Below, in pieces: positions 36,804 through 45,229 of a stretch of 64,000 nucleotides of DNA. Each line of letters opens with the position of its first letter. Within the stretch, counting starts at the first letter, position 1. The DNA is from Bacteroidaceae bacterium (lineage in GTDB: Bacteria; Bacteroidota; Bacteroidia; Bacteroidales; Bacteroidaceae), in assembly GCA_900770655.1 (NCBI GenBank), contig CAAGLA010000034.1, forward strand, positions 1-64,000, in the 5' to 3' direction. The notes beneath the pieces were generated by a model. It did not search any database, was not told where the DNA came from, and saw only the letters and a program-made list of their open reading frames with translations. The position numbers and the translations under genes were made by a program.

Positions 36804-36849
36804 TTAGCATATAACGGTATTCTCAATCGAGAATACCGTTATATGCTAA
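36804..36849. repeat. Palindromic element, copy 2, overlapping a coding 3' end
   Basis: A 21-bp perfect inverted repeat (36804-36824 and 36829-36849) with an AATC loop. The right arm encodes the last residues (ELAYNGIL) and the loop side supplies the stop codon of the 104-residue protein at 36823. It could also end transcription of dnaE-trxA. Confidence 0.8.
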
Positions 36850-37137
36850 CTCACCTTCAACTACAAAGTAGAGTTCTTCGGGGTCAAAGTCGCCAATCTT
36901 GTTTTTCTTTGCCTCTTTGGCAATGTACTTGGCTATCTCTTCTATGTCTATGTCTACATACTCGCTGTTGCTGTCGAGTATGCCGCTCTTGTCGTAGTAG
37001 TCGTAAATGGTGTCGAGGAAGTAGTAGAACTCGTCGTCACTGAACTTCTCTTTTAAGTCCTGCGGCAGGCGTTCACGTATATATGCAATGGTCTTCTCGT
37101 CATCGAGGTCTTCCATTGCGAACTCGTCGTTGTTCAT
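36823..37137 (-). CDS. Small acidic conserved protein downstream of trxA
   Basis: This 104-residue protein is very acidic and predicted to be helical, with no signal peptide or membrane segment. Residues 20-70 have a regular acidic/aromatic pattern (DDEFYYFLDTIYDYYDKSG). I do not recognise a characterised family. It is the third gene of the dnaE-trxA-small protein run, 9 bases after trxA, an order I recall from other Bacteroidales. Its final ten residues (GELAYNGILD) and stop codon come from a palindromic repeat, so the original C-terminus may have been replaced. Confidence 0.75.
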   Translation of the reverse strand: MNNDEFAMEDLDDEKTIAYIRERLPQDLKEKFSDDEFYYFLDTIYDYYDKSGILDSNSEYVDIDIEEIAKYIAKEAKKNKIGDFDPEELYFVVEGELAYNGILD

Positions 37138-37146
37138 AGCCGCTGC

Positions 37147-37461
37147 TTAAAGTATAGCCTCGAACTTTGCCTGTACTTCGCTCTTTGGCTTTGAGCCTAC
37201 GAACTTGTCTACTATTTGGCCGTTCTTAATGAAGATTACGGTAGGCACGTTGCGTATTCCGTACTCCATTGTGAGCTCGTCGGCCTCTTCTATGTCACAC
37301 TTGCCCACTGCTATGCGGCCTTCGTATTCCTTTGACAACTCGTCGATTATGGGTGCCAACTGCTTGCAGGGTCCACACCACGCTGCGCTGAAGTCCAATA
37401 CTATTGGCAACTCGGTTGCCATAAATTCCTTAGCATTTTCGTTTGTTACGTTTACTGCCAT
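37147..37461 (-). CDS. trxA: Thioredoxin
   Basis: This 104-residue cytoplasmic thioredoxin carries the redox motif WCGPC at Cys29 and Cys32, the buried Asp in VLDFSAAW, and the cis-Pro in RNVPTVIF. Length is standard. It reduces protein disulfides and probably supplies electrons to ribonucleotide reductase and peroxidases. It begins 18 bases after dnaE, probably in the same transcript. Confidence 0.96.
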   Translation of the reverse strand: MAVNVTNENAKEFMATELPIVLDFSAAWCGPCKQLAPIIDELSKEYEGRIAVGKCDIEEADELTMEYGIRNVPTVIFIKNGQIVDKFVGSKPKSEVQAKFEAIL

Positions 37462-37479
37462 AATATTAAAATTTTAATG

Positions 37480-40400
37480 TTAATTGAAACTGTATTCTAT
37501 ATTCTCTAAACTTTTAAGGTAATCTATGAATTCCTGCCGCACCTCTATTTCGTGGCTCTTCGATGCGAGCTCAAGGGTGAACTCCTGCTCGTAGTCCTTT
37601 ACTTTGAAGATCAGTCTGCTCTTTCCGGGGTGTTTTTCGGCATAGTCTATTATGTTGCTGTAGAGCTCGTCGCTAAGCGACATTATATCGAACGATATTG
37701 TTATGCTCTTTACCATTCCCTCTTTTATTTCGGGCATAAGCTCTATGCTGTCTATCACAAAGTCGTGCTTGGTGTTGTCCCAACGGCGCGGCTGGCAACT
37801 GCCTTTTATGTATAGGAAGTTGCCGGGGATGAAATAGTTCTGTCTCTTCATCCACTCGTCACCTATAAAGAACAGTTCTGCCGTGCCCGAAAAGTCTTCT
37901 ATCTTGGCAACGCCGTAAGGGCTTCCTTTCTTTGTGAAACCGGTGCGTGGCGGGTCGCTGACAACACCGCCCAGCGATATCTTGCGACCTATGAGCGCCT
38001 GCTTGTCTTCGAGTTCTGTTGCTTTGGTGTTGCAGAATTCGTTGAGTATGAGCGAGTATTCGTCGAGCGGGTGTGCCGAAAGGTATATGCCCACAAGCTC
38101 GCGCTCTCTGTTCAGCCTTTCGAGGGTGCTCCAAGTGCTGCCCGTGGGTACTTCGGGCTTTGGTATTTCGGCCATCTCGGTATCGCCGAAGAGGCTGTTC
38201 TGTGCTGTATGCTTGTCGGTCTGGTAGAGGTTGCCATACTTAATGAGGCTCTCTATGAACTGTTCGCCTTTGCTGTTTACGCCGGCATACTGCTCGCGTG
38301 TAATGCCGCCGGGCATCTCGTCGAAGGCGCCGGCAAATGCCAGACATTCCAAGTTCTTGCGGTTGCAGGCTGTGAGGTTCACGCGCTCTACAAAGTCGAA
38401 TATGTTCTTGAACGGGCCGTTTTCCTCGCGTTCGTCTATAATGCATTGTACGGCATTCTCTCCCACGCCCTTTATGGCACAGAGACCGAAACGTACGTCG
38501 CCGTTCTTGTTTACGCTGAACTTGCGGCGCGATTCGTTGACATCGGGGCCAAGCACATTTATTCCCATAGCCTTGCACTCCTGCATAAGCTTGGTTATTT
38601 CTGTTATCTTGTCGAGGTTGCGGCTCATAGCTCCTGCCATATACTGCGGCGGGTAGTTAGCCTTGAGGTATGCTGTCTGGTAGGCTACCCAAGAGTAACA
38701 GGTTGCGTGCGACTTGTTGAATGCGTACGATGCGAACTTTTCCCAGTCGGCCCATATCTTTTCGAGCGTTTTCTCGTCGTGGCCGTTGTTCTTTCCGCCG
38801 TTTATGAATTTTGGCTTCAGTTCGTCGAGCTTCTTCTTCAGCTTCTTACCCATAGCCTTGCGAAGGGTGTCGCTCTCGCCGCGGGTGAAGTCGGCCAGCA
38901 GACGCGACAGCAACATCACCTGCTCTTGGTATACGGTAATGCCGTATGTGTCTTTCAGGTACTTCTCCATACAAGGGATGTCGTACTTTACAAGCGAGGG
39001 GTTGTGCTTGCGCTGAATGAAGTCGGGGATATAGTCCATTGGGCCGGGGCGGTAGAGGGCGTTCATTGCTATGAGGTCCTCAAAGGTGCTCGGCTGCAGC
39101 TCGCGCAGGTATTTCTGCATTCCCGGAGACTCAAACTGGAATGTTCCTATAGTGTTTCCCTTGCAGTACAGCTCGTATGTCTTGGGGTCGTCAATGGGTA
39201 TGGTGTCAATATCTACCTCTATCTTCAGGCTCTGGCGTATATTCTCCAGTGCCTCTTTTATTACCGAGAGGGTCTTGAGCCCCAAGAAGTCCATTTTTAT
39301 AAGGCCGGTCTCTTCAATGACGCTTCCTTCGTACTGTGTTACCAGCATCTTTTCGCCGGTCTCCTTGTCTTCGGCAATGCTTATGGGTACGTGGTCGGTT
39401 ATGTCGTCGCGGCATATAATTGTTCCGCAGGCGTGCACTCCGGTGTTGCGCACGTTGCCTTCGAGCATCTTTGCATACTTTATTGTGTCGCGTAGCAGCG
39501 GGTCGGGCGATGCTTCGGCCTCGCGCAGTTCGGGAACAGCCGAAATTGCGTTGGGGAGGTTCATCTTGAGCCCGTCGGGCAGGCGGTCGGGAATGGCCTT
39601 GCAGAGCTTGTTCGAAATGTCGAGCGGCACTTTCTGCACTCGTGCCACGTCTTTTATTGCCAGCTTGGTGGCCATTGTGCCGTATGTAATAATATGTGCC
39701 ACCTTCTCTTGCCCATACTTTTCGGTTACCCAGTTGAGCACTCTGCCGCGGCCGTCGTCGTCAAAGTCCACGTCGATATCGGGGAGTGATATGCGGTCGG
39801 GGTTGAGGAAACGCTCGAACAGAAGGTCATATTTTATGGGGTCTACGCGTGTGATTCCCAGTGTGTATGCAACAACGCTGCCGGCTGCCGAACCACGGCC
39901 GGGGCCTACCGAAACCCCCAGCTCTTCGCGGGCCGCTTTTATGAAGTCCTGCACTATGAGGAAGTAGCCGGGGAAACCCATTGTCTTCATAATGTGCAGC
40001 TCAAAATCTATGCGGTCTGTCAGTTCTTGCGAGAAAGGTTCGGGGTAGCACTTCTTTGCGCCGTCGTATGTGAGCTTGCGCAGGTAGTCGCCCTCTAATT
40101 TAATACGGTAGAGTTTTTCGTAGCCTCCAAGTTTCTTTATCTTCTTTTCGGCCTCTTCCTGAGTGAGTACAACATTGCCCTTTTCGTCGCGTGTGAATTC
40201 GTCGAATAGGTCTTGGTGCGTGAATGTCTTGCGGTAGCCCTCCTCGGTACCGAATTCTTCGGGTATGGCGAAGTTGGGCATAATGGGGGCGTTGTCTATG
40301 GAGTAGTATTCTACCTTGTCGCAAATTTCAACGGTGTTTGCCATAGCCTCGGGTATGTCGCTGAACATCTCCCACATTTCGGCTTTGGTCTTCATCCACT

Positions 40401-41175
40401 CCTGCTTTGAATAGAGCATTCTCGTGGGGTCGTCGAGGTCGCGTCCTGTGCTCAGGCATATAAGCCTGTCGTGCGCTTCGGCATTCTCCTCGTCTACGAA
40501 ATGCACGTCGTTGGAGCATATAAGCTTGACGTCGCATTTGCGTGCAAGTTCTACAAGATGCCTGTTTACTTCAACCTGCAGGGGGTACACTTCGTGGTTG
40601 GCACGCTCAACGGTAGCTTTGTGTATCTGTAATTCGAGGTAATAGTCCTCCCCGAATATGCTCTTGAACCACTTGACACTCTCTTCGGCCTTTTCTATAT
40701 TGCCGTTCTTTATCAGTTGTGGTATTTCGCCACCGAGACAAGCTGAACAGCATATAATTCCTTCGTGGTACTTCTCCAGTTCAACCTTGTCGGTTCTTGG
40801 GTTGTAGTAGTAGCCTTCGCTCCAAGCCTTTGAGACAATTTTTACAAGGTTGTGGTACCCCTGCTGGTTCTTTGCAAGCAGAATAAGGTGATGGCCGCGC
40901 ATATCCTCCTTCTGTTCCTTGTTGAATAGCCGCCTTTCGGCCACATAGACCTCACAGCCTATTATTGGCTTGAATTTCTCTTCGTCGCTCTTGCCTGCAT
41001 TTATTTTGCTGACGTAGTTGTAGAACTCCTTTACGCCCATCATATTGCCGTGGTCGGTGAGGGCAATGCCTTTCATACCGTCGGCAACAGCCTTGTCGAC
41101 GAGCTTCTTTATAGCGGCTTGCCCGTCGAGTATGGAGTATTGCGAATGGACGTGTAGGTGTACAAAATCTTGCAT
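37480..41175 (-). CDS. dnaE: DNA polymerase III alpha subunit
   Basis: This 1231-residue protein is the catalytic subunit of the replicative polymerase. The PHP domain opens the protein (HLHVHSQYSILDGQ) and keeps several metal-binding residues (ALTDHGNM). The palm catalytic Asp residues are in SLPDIDVDFDDDGR, preceded by GPGRGSAAGS. The finger and beta-binding regions follow, with FNKSHATCYSWVAYQTAYLK. An OB domain (KISLGGVVSDPPRTGFTKKG) lies near residue 1040-1120. Length and domain order match the DnaE1 class. trxA and a small acidic protein follow closely. Confidence 0.97.
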   Translation of the reverse strand: MQDFVHLHVHSQYSILDGQAAIKKLVDKAVADGMKGIALTDHGNMMGVKEFYNYVSKINAGKSDEEKFKPIIGCEVYVAERRLFNKEQKEDMRGHHLILLAKNQQGYHNLVKIVSKAWSEGYYYNPRTDKVELEKYHEGIICCSACLGGEIPQLIKNGNIEKAEESVKWFKSIFGEDYYLELQIHKATVERANHEVYPLQVEVNRHLVELARKCDVKLICSNDVHFVDEENAEAHDRLICLSTGRDLDDPTRMLYSKQEWMKTKAEMWEMFSDIPEAMANTVEICDKVEYYSIDNAPIMPNFAIPEEFGTEEGYRKTFTHQDLFDEFTRDEKGNVVLTQEEAEKKIKKLGGYEKLYRIKLEGDYLRKLTYDGAKKCYPEPFSQELTDRIDFELHIMKTMGFPGYFLIVQDFIKAAREELGVSVGPGRGSAAGSVVAYTLGITRVDPIKYDLLFERFLNPDRISLPDIDVDFDDDGRGRVLNWVTEKYGQEKVAHIITYGTMATKLAIKDVARVQKVPLDISNKLCKAIPDRLPDGLKMNLPNAISAVPELREAEASPDPLLRDTIKYAKMLEGNVRNTGVHACGTIICRDDITDHVPISIAEDKETGEKMLVTQYEGSVIEETGLIKMDFLGLKTLSVIKEALENIRQSLKIEVDIDTIPIDDPKTYELYCKGNTIGTFQFESPGMQKYLRELQPSTFEDLIAMNALYRPGPMDYIPDFIQRKHNPSLVKYDIPCMEKYLKDTYGITVYQEQVMLLSRLLADFTRGESDTLRKAMGKKLKKKLDELKPKFINGGKNNGHDEKTLEKIWADWEKFASYAFNKSHATCYSWVAYQTAYLKANYPPQYMAGAMSRNLDKITEITKLMQECKAMGINVLGPDVNESRRKFSVNKNGDVRFGLCAIKGVGENAVQCIIDEREENGPFKNIFDFVERVNLTACNRKNLECLAFAGAFDEMPGGITREQYAGVNSKGEQFIESLIKYGNLYQTDKHTAQNSLFGDTEMAEIPKPEVPTGSTWSTLERLNRERELVGIYLSAHPLDEYSLILNEFCNTKATELEDKQALIGRKISLGGVVSDPPRTGFTKKGSPYGVAKIEDFSGTAELFFIGDEWMKRQNYFIPGNFLYIKGSCQPRRWDNTKHDFVIDSIELMPEIKEGMVKSITISFDIMSLSDELYSNIIDYAEKHPGKSRLIFKVKDYEQEFTLELASKSHEIEVRQEFIDYLKSLENIEYSFN

Positions 41176-41411
41176 AGCGGCCTTAACTTACAAAGTATTT
41201 ATATATTCGTTGATAAAGATAGTGATTTTTGGGCGTATATACCTATTTTTTATTAGAAAAGTTATCAACACGGCTATTCTTTGCAAGGCTGTGCAAAAGG
41301 GTGTTAAGAAAACTTGCTTTATATTTCAATCTTTGCAGGCCTGCGCTGCGTTTTACATATATTCGGCTTCTTGTATTAATTGTGCTGTGTGTGTTTTTTT
41401 GTCATATTTTA

Positions 41412-41442
41412 TTTGATGGTAAATAAATTCTTTCTATTTTTG
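41412..41442 (+). promoter_or_regulatory. Promoter of psd-pssA
   Basis: TTTG (41412-41415) and TATTTTTG (41435-41442) are 19 bases apart, an exact match to the Bacteroidetes consensus. The psd ATG follows 25 bases later. Confidence 0.8.
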
Positions 41443-41466
41443 TGAAATAATAGGTAGTTAACATCT

Positions 41467-42165
41467 ATGAAAAAGTTTAAAAGAATTAGAAAATTGAAGG
41501 ATTACAGAATCCACCGCGAGGGTACAGGCCTGCTTGTGAGCTCCTTTGTTGTGTTTGCCATTGTGCTGTCGGCAATGTGGTATTTCCTTCCCCAATGTGT
41601 TCTTCTCAACACCGTTGTTTCGTCAATCCTATTGGTTGTATACCTCCTTATAGTAAATTTCTTCCGCAGCCCTAAAAGAATTTTCCCCGGCGATGTTGAA
41701 GATGTCGTCGTTGCGCCGGCCGACGGAAAGGTCGTGGTTATAGAAAAGGTCTTTGAGCCCGACCATTTTAAAGATGAAAGAATACAGGTCTCAATATTTA
41801 TGAGCCCCTTGAATGTTCACGCGAACTGGTATCCTGTAGACGGTGTTATAACCCGTGTAGAACATCAAAAGGGCAAGTTCCACAAGGCTTGGCTGCCAAA
41901 GGCAAGCACAGAGAATGAACGCTCTCTTGTTGTGGTGAAAATGGAAGACGGCCGCGAAATTCTCGTTCGCCAAATAGCCGGAGCTATGGCACGCCGCATT
42001 GTAACATACGCAGCTGTGGGCGAAGAGTGCTTTATAGACCAGCATCTTGGTTTCATAAAATTCGGTTCCCGTGTCGATGTATATCTGCCACTCGATGCCG
42101 AAATTAAAGTGGAACTGAATCAAAAGACTATAGGTAACGAAACTGTTATTGCCAACTTCAAATAA
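41467..42165 (+). CDS. psd: Phosphatidylserine decarboxylase, short (PSD-A) type
   Basis: This 232-residue proenzyme converts phosphatidylserine to phosphatidylethanolamine at the inner membrane. Two hydrophobic helices lie near residues 22-60. The self-cleavage site Gly-Ser is in [14 protein letters not shown] near the C-terminus, which generates the pyruvoyl cofactor; [16 protein letters not shown] supplies the conserved His. The short length is typical for the type found in Bacteroidetes. pssA follows after 6 bases, so the two steps of phosphatidylethanolamine synthesis are co-transcribed. Confidence 0.95.
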   Translation: MKKFKRIRKLKDYRIHREGTGLLVSSFVVFAIVLSAMWYFLPQCVLLNTVVSSILLVVYLLIVNFFRSPKRIFPGDVEDVVVAPADGKVVVIEKVFEPDHFKDERIQVSIFMSPLNVHANWYPVDGVITRVEHQKGKFHKAWLPKASTENERSLVVVKMEDGREILVRQIAGAMARRIVTYAAVGEECFIDQHLGFIKFGSRVDVYLPLDAEIKVELNQKTIGNETVIANFK

Positions 42166-42171
42166 TATATT

Positions 42172-42882
42172 ATGGCTTTTAAAAAACATATCCCTAATGC
42201 AATAACCTGCTGCAACCTCTTTTCGGGTTGCGTTGCTTGTGCTATGGCTTTCGCCGGCGACTTTAAACTTGCAATGGCGTTTATTGTGCTTGGGGCTGTG
42301 TTCGATTTCTTTGACGGTATGGTGGCGCGTCTTTTGGGTGTATCATCGCCTATGGGTGTTCAAATGGACTCGCTTGCCGACGATATAACATTCGGTATTG
42401 CGCCGGCCACAATAGTGTTTGTATATATGAAGGATGTGTTGTACTATCCTTCGTATCTTGGTGAACTTAAAGAGATATTGCCGTATGCCGCGTTCCTTAT
42501 AGCTGTGTTTTCGGCATACCGCCTTGCTAAATTCAATATAGATACCCGCCAGACCAATACATTCATAGGTCTTCCAACCCCGGCCAATGCTCTCTTCTGG
42601 TCGTCGCTCATAACAGGTGGGGCACAGTGGATATATGACCTTAACGCCGGCTGGTTCTTCCTTTTGGCGCTTATAATGCTCTCGTCATATTTTCTTGTGT
42701 CGGAAATACCTATGTTCTCGCTTAAGTTCAAGAACCTGAGCTGGAAATGCAATTCAATAAGGTATATATTCCTTCTCGTGTCGTTGCCAATGCTCCTTTT
42801 GGGCTACCTTGCTCCGGTTGCCATAATAGCGTGGTATCTATTGTTGTCGATAGTTCTTTTTGCAGTTCGCAAAAAACAGTAA
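42172..42882 (+). CDS. pssA: CDP-diacylglycerol-serine O-phosphatidyltransferase
   Basis: This 236-residue inner-membrane enzyme makes phosphatidylserine from CDP-diacylglycerol and serine. The CDP-alcohol phosphotransferase motif is complete near residues 44-70 (FFDGMVARLLG, then MGVQMDSLADD). About seven hydrophobic helices follow the family pattern. It works directly before psd in the pathway and is 6 bases downstream of it. Confidence 0.96.
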   Translation: MAFKKHIPNAITCCNLFSGCVACAMAFAGDFKLAMAFIVLGAVFDFFDGMVARLLGVSSPMGVQMDSLADDITFGIAPATIVFVYMKDVLYYPSYLGELKEILPYAAFLIAVFSAYRLAKFNIDTRQTNTFIGLPTPANALFWSSLITGGAQWIYDLNAGWFFLLALIMLSSYFLVSEIPMFSLKFKNLSWKCNSIRYIFLLVSLPMLLLGYLAPVAIIAWYLLLSIVLFAVRKKQ

Positions 42883-42962
42883 AGAATAGTTCTTTCGGGA
42901 ACATTTATGGGCAATAGAGTTGTTTATCTATTGCTTTTTGTGTAATGTAAAAGACCTTAATT

Positions 42963-43244
42963 ATGTTTCCATTTATATTTATAATACTGCTGGTGGTACT
43001 TCTTGTAATAATGGTTGTGCCCGCAATAATTCTCTCTTTGATATCTACCGTGCTGTCTTGGTTCGGTATTGGCAAGAAAAGAAGATATACATATACGCGT
43101 ACCTATACTAATAGGGCAAACGAGAATTTCTCGGGTCGTGGAAAAGAAAATTCTGCTTGGCAGAATGAAAGACCGCGTAAACGCGAAAAACTCTTTGACA
43201 AGACCGACGGCGAGTATGTTGAATTTGAAGAGATAAAGGATTAG
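42963..43244 (+). CDS. DUF4834 family small membrane protein
   Basis: This 93-residue protein has a strongly hydrophobic N-terminus (about 1-36, one or two helices) followed by a basic, Tyr/Arg-rich cytoplasmic segment (KKRRYTYTRTYT) and an acidic end (EYVEFEEIKD). It matches the layout of the DUF4834 family, which often sits beside pssA in Bacteroidales. It begins 80 bases after pssA. Function unknown. Confidence 0.78.
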   Translation: MFPFIFIILLVVLLVIMVVPAIILSLISTVLSWFGIGKKRRYTYTRTYTNRANENFSGRGKENSAWQNERPRKREKLFDKTDGEYVEFEEIKD

Positions 43245-43373
43245 TGTCGTTTTAGTTACAGAAGGCTGTTCCTGTTTTAGGTAAAAGTGAAAACTTTTAC
43301 CTTTTTTCTTTGCTTGTATGTTAATAAATATGTAACATTGCAAAAAATATCAAACAAACAACATTCTTTTACT

Positions 43374-45209
43374 ATGAAAAAAAGTCATTCACTATCTAAA
43401 ATCATCTCTCCGGCCCTCTTTTTGCTGCTTTTTGTGGCAACTGCCTGTGTCGACGACAAATACGATTTGTCTAAGGAGGTCGATATGACAGTGGGCGTTG
43501 GTGGCGGTGTGTCGCTACCGCTGGGCTCTACAGAGAAAATTATGCTCACCGAACTTATAGATACAGTAGAAACAGACATTGTGAAGCTCGACAATGAAGG
43601 AAACTACTCTATTTTTAAGGAAGGCAGTTTTACACCCGAGAATTTTGAAATAGGTAACTTGGATATTTCTCTTGCTGCTGTAGGCGAGAAGAGACACTAC
43701 GATTTCGACTTGTATAACCTTTCCGATGATTACGATAATCTTCCCGAATGGATTCAGCAGGAGATACAGAAAAGCAAATTTCCATACATTGTGCACAACG
43801 AAGTAGATTACGAGACCTCTTTCGATATAGACCAGTCTGTGCCCGAAGAGATGGTGCGTTTGCGTACTCTTGATTTCAGAAACGATGTTTCACTGGTTGT
43901 TAACGTGAAAATATATAGCGCGAATCACCAGTCAGACGATATTCTCGAAATTGTAAATACTCTTTCACTGAAGAGCGACGGTGAAGATGGATTCCTTATA
44001 AATGTTCCAGAATATATTGTCTTTGCCGACGAGAACGTAACAGCCGGTAAACTTCTGCTTCAGGGCGATGTCGTATATAATACATCGACAAAAGCTCTTG
44101 AGTATAGCAAGGAATACAAAGTGGCGGGGCTCGATTTCTCTAATTACAAAAACGGCTATGTTCCTGTAGAAGATGGGATAATCAGCTTGCACGATACGCT
44201 CAGTGCCGAAGGTTTTGTCGATTCAGACACAATTATGCTTGCATACGATAATATTACCCACATTCAGTCGGTAGACTTTGAGGTGACAATTAGCATTAAT
44301 AAAATGTCCGTCGAGAGCGTAGAGGGTATCTTCGCTCCCGAAATTGACCCCATAAAAGAGGTCGTTGACTTGGATTTGGGCGACGATCTCGACTTCTTGG
44401 GCGATTCGTACCTCGACTTCAACGACCCGCGTGTCTTTGTTACATTTACCAATCCGGTAGACGCAAGAATGTTTGCCGACGCCCGTTTTGCCGGTTACGA
44501 CAAGGAGGGCAACAAAATAGAGAATTCCGACGTGGCTGTAAGTATTGCACTCGAAGGGAACAGGGAGAACAATATACTTATAAGCCGTTACGCCACTGAA
44601 CTTCCCGGCTATACAACATTCTTGGCTCCGACACTGAACAACCTTATTAAGACTATTCCCGATAGAATAGATGTGAATGTGGAAGCCAAAATGGACGACA
44701 GTGAGTACTCAACGATTGTTCTTGGCCGTTCATTGGGTATATCGGGCAACTACCAAGTGAGCCTCCCGCTTGTGTTCGATGAGTTCAGCCTTGTATACAC
44801 CGAAGAGATAGAAGAGGTGCTTGGTGACGACCCAACCGAAGTGACAGACTATGTTACCGATATAAACTCTGTAACACTGGCTTTTGAGATTCTGAATACA
44901 GTTCCGGCCGAATTTACCCCCTCTATTGTCGCATACGACAAGAACGGACGTATACTTAACGGTATAAAGGTAGATGTTGCGGGTGCCATAGCTGCCGGAA
45001 ACGGTATGGCGGGCGCTGTAGTAACAGAGCCTGTCAGCTCAAACATCGAGATAAATCTTTCGGCTCTTAACGGTGAACTCGAAGAACTCGACAAATTGGA
45101 CCTCAAATTCGAAGGACGCGGTAGCGGTCGCCTGAACTCAAACGAGTATATACAGCTGAAGGATATCAATGTTACAGTTAATGAAGACATTGTTGTAGAC
45201 CTTAACTAA
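43374..45209 (+). CDS. Large cell-surface or periplasmic lipoprotein of unknown function
   Basis: This 611-residue protein has a lipoprotein signal with lipobox FVATAC (Cys25), followed by DDKYDLS. The rest looks all-beta with many repeats of short strand-turn patterns (for example DLDLGDDLDFLGDSYLDFNDPR) and is acidic. No catalytic motif is found. I take the ATG at 43374; an in-frame ATG 29 codons upstream would put the signal peptide inside the protein. The next gene, a DUF5723 barrel, starts after 20 bases, so the pair probably works together at the outer membrane. Confidence 0.85.
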   Translation: MKKSHSLSKIISPALFLLLFVATACVDDKYDLSKEVDMTVGVGGGVSLPLGSTEKIMLTELIDTVETDIVKLDNEGNYSIFKEGSFTPENFEIGNLDISLAAVGEKRHYDFDLYNLSDDYDNLPEWIQQEIQKSKFPYIVHNEVDYETSFDIDQSVPEEMVRLRTLDFRNDVSLVVNVKIYSANHQSDDILEIVNTLSLKSDGEDGFLINVPEYIVFADENVTAGKLLLQGDVVYNTSTKALEYSKEYKVAGLDFSNYKNGYVPVEDGIISLHDTLSAEGFVDSDTIMLAYDNITHIQSVDFEVTISINKMSVESVEGIFAPEIDPIKEVVDLDLGDDLDFLGDSYLDFNDPRVFVTFTNPVDARMFADARFAGYDKEGNKIENSDVAVSIALEGNRENNILISRYATELPGYTTFLAPTLNNLIKTIPDRIDVNVEAKMDDSEYSTIVLGRSLGISGNYQVSLPLVFDEFSLVYTEEIEEVLGDDPTEVTDYVTDINSVTLAFEILNTVPAEFTPSIVAYDKNGRILNGIKVDVAGAIAAGNGMAGAVVTEPVSSNIEINLSALNGELEELDKLDLKFEGRGSGRLNSNEYIQLKDINVTVNEDIVVDLN

Positions 45210-45229
45210 CAGAGTTAATAATAATTGTT

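Larger units (their letters stand above)
36294..36822. other. Gene-poor decayed segment of about 530 bases
   Basis: No intact gene is seen between the phosphoethanolamine transferase and the small acidic protein gene. The segment contains the leucine-rich-repeat gene remnant (36406-36600) and two related palindromic units (36673-36698 and 36804-36849). Between them is a hyphenated palindrome at 36720-36734 (GTTGCC TTT GGCAAC). The remaining bases show no recognisable signal. Confidence 0.7.

Noticed and set aside
38071..39495. 474-residue plus-strand open frame inside dnaE
   Set aside because: It is antisense to conserved dnaE sequence, has a Cys/Tyr/Val-rich composition typical of mirror frames, and has no recognisable domain.
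41262..41270. TTATCAACA, one mismatch from a DnaA box, between dnaE and psd
   Set aside because: Only one imperfect copy, no AT-rich unwinding region with further boxes, and no dnaA/dnaN nearby; not an origin.
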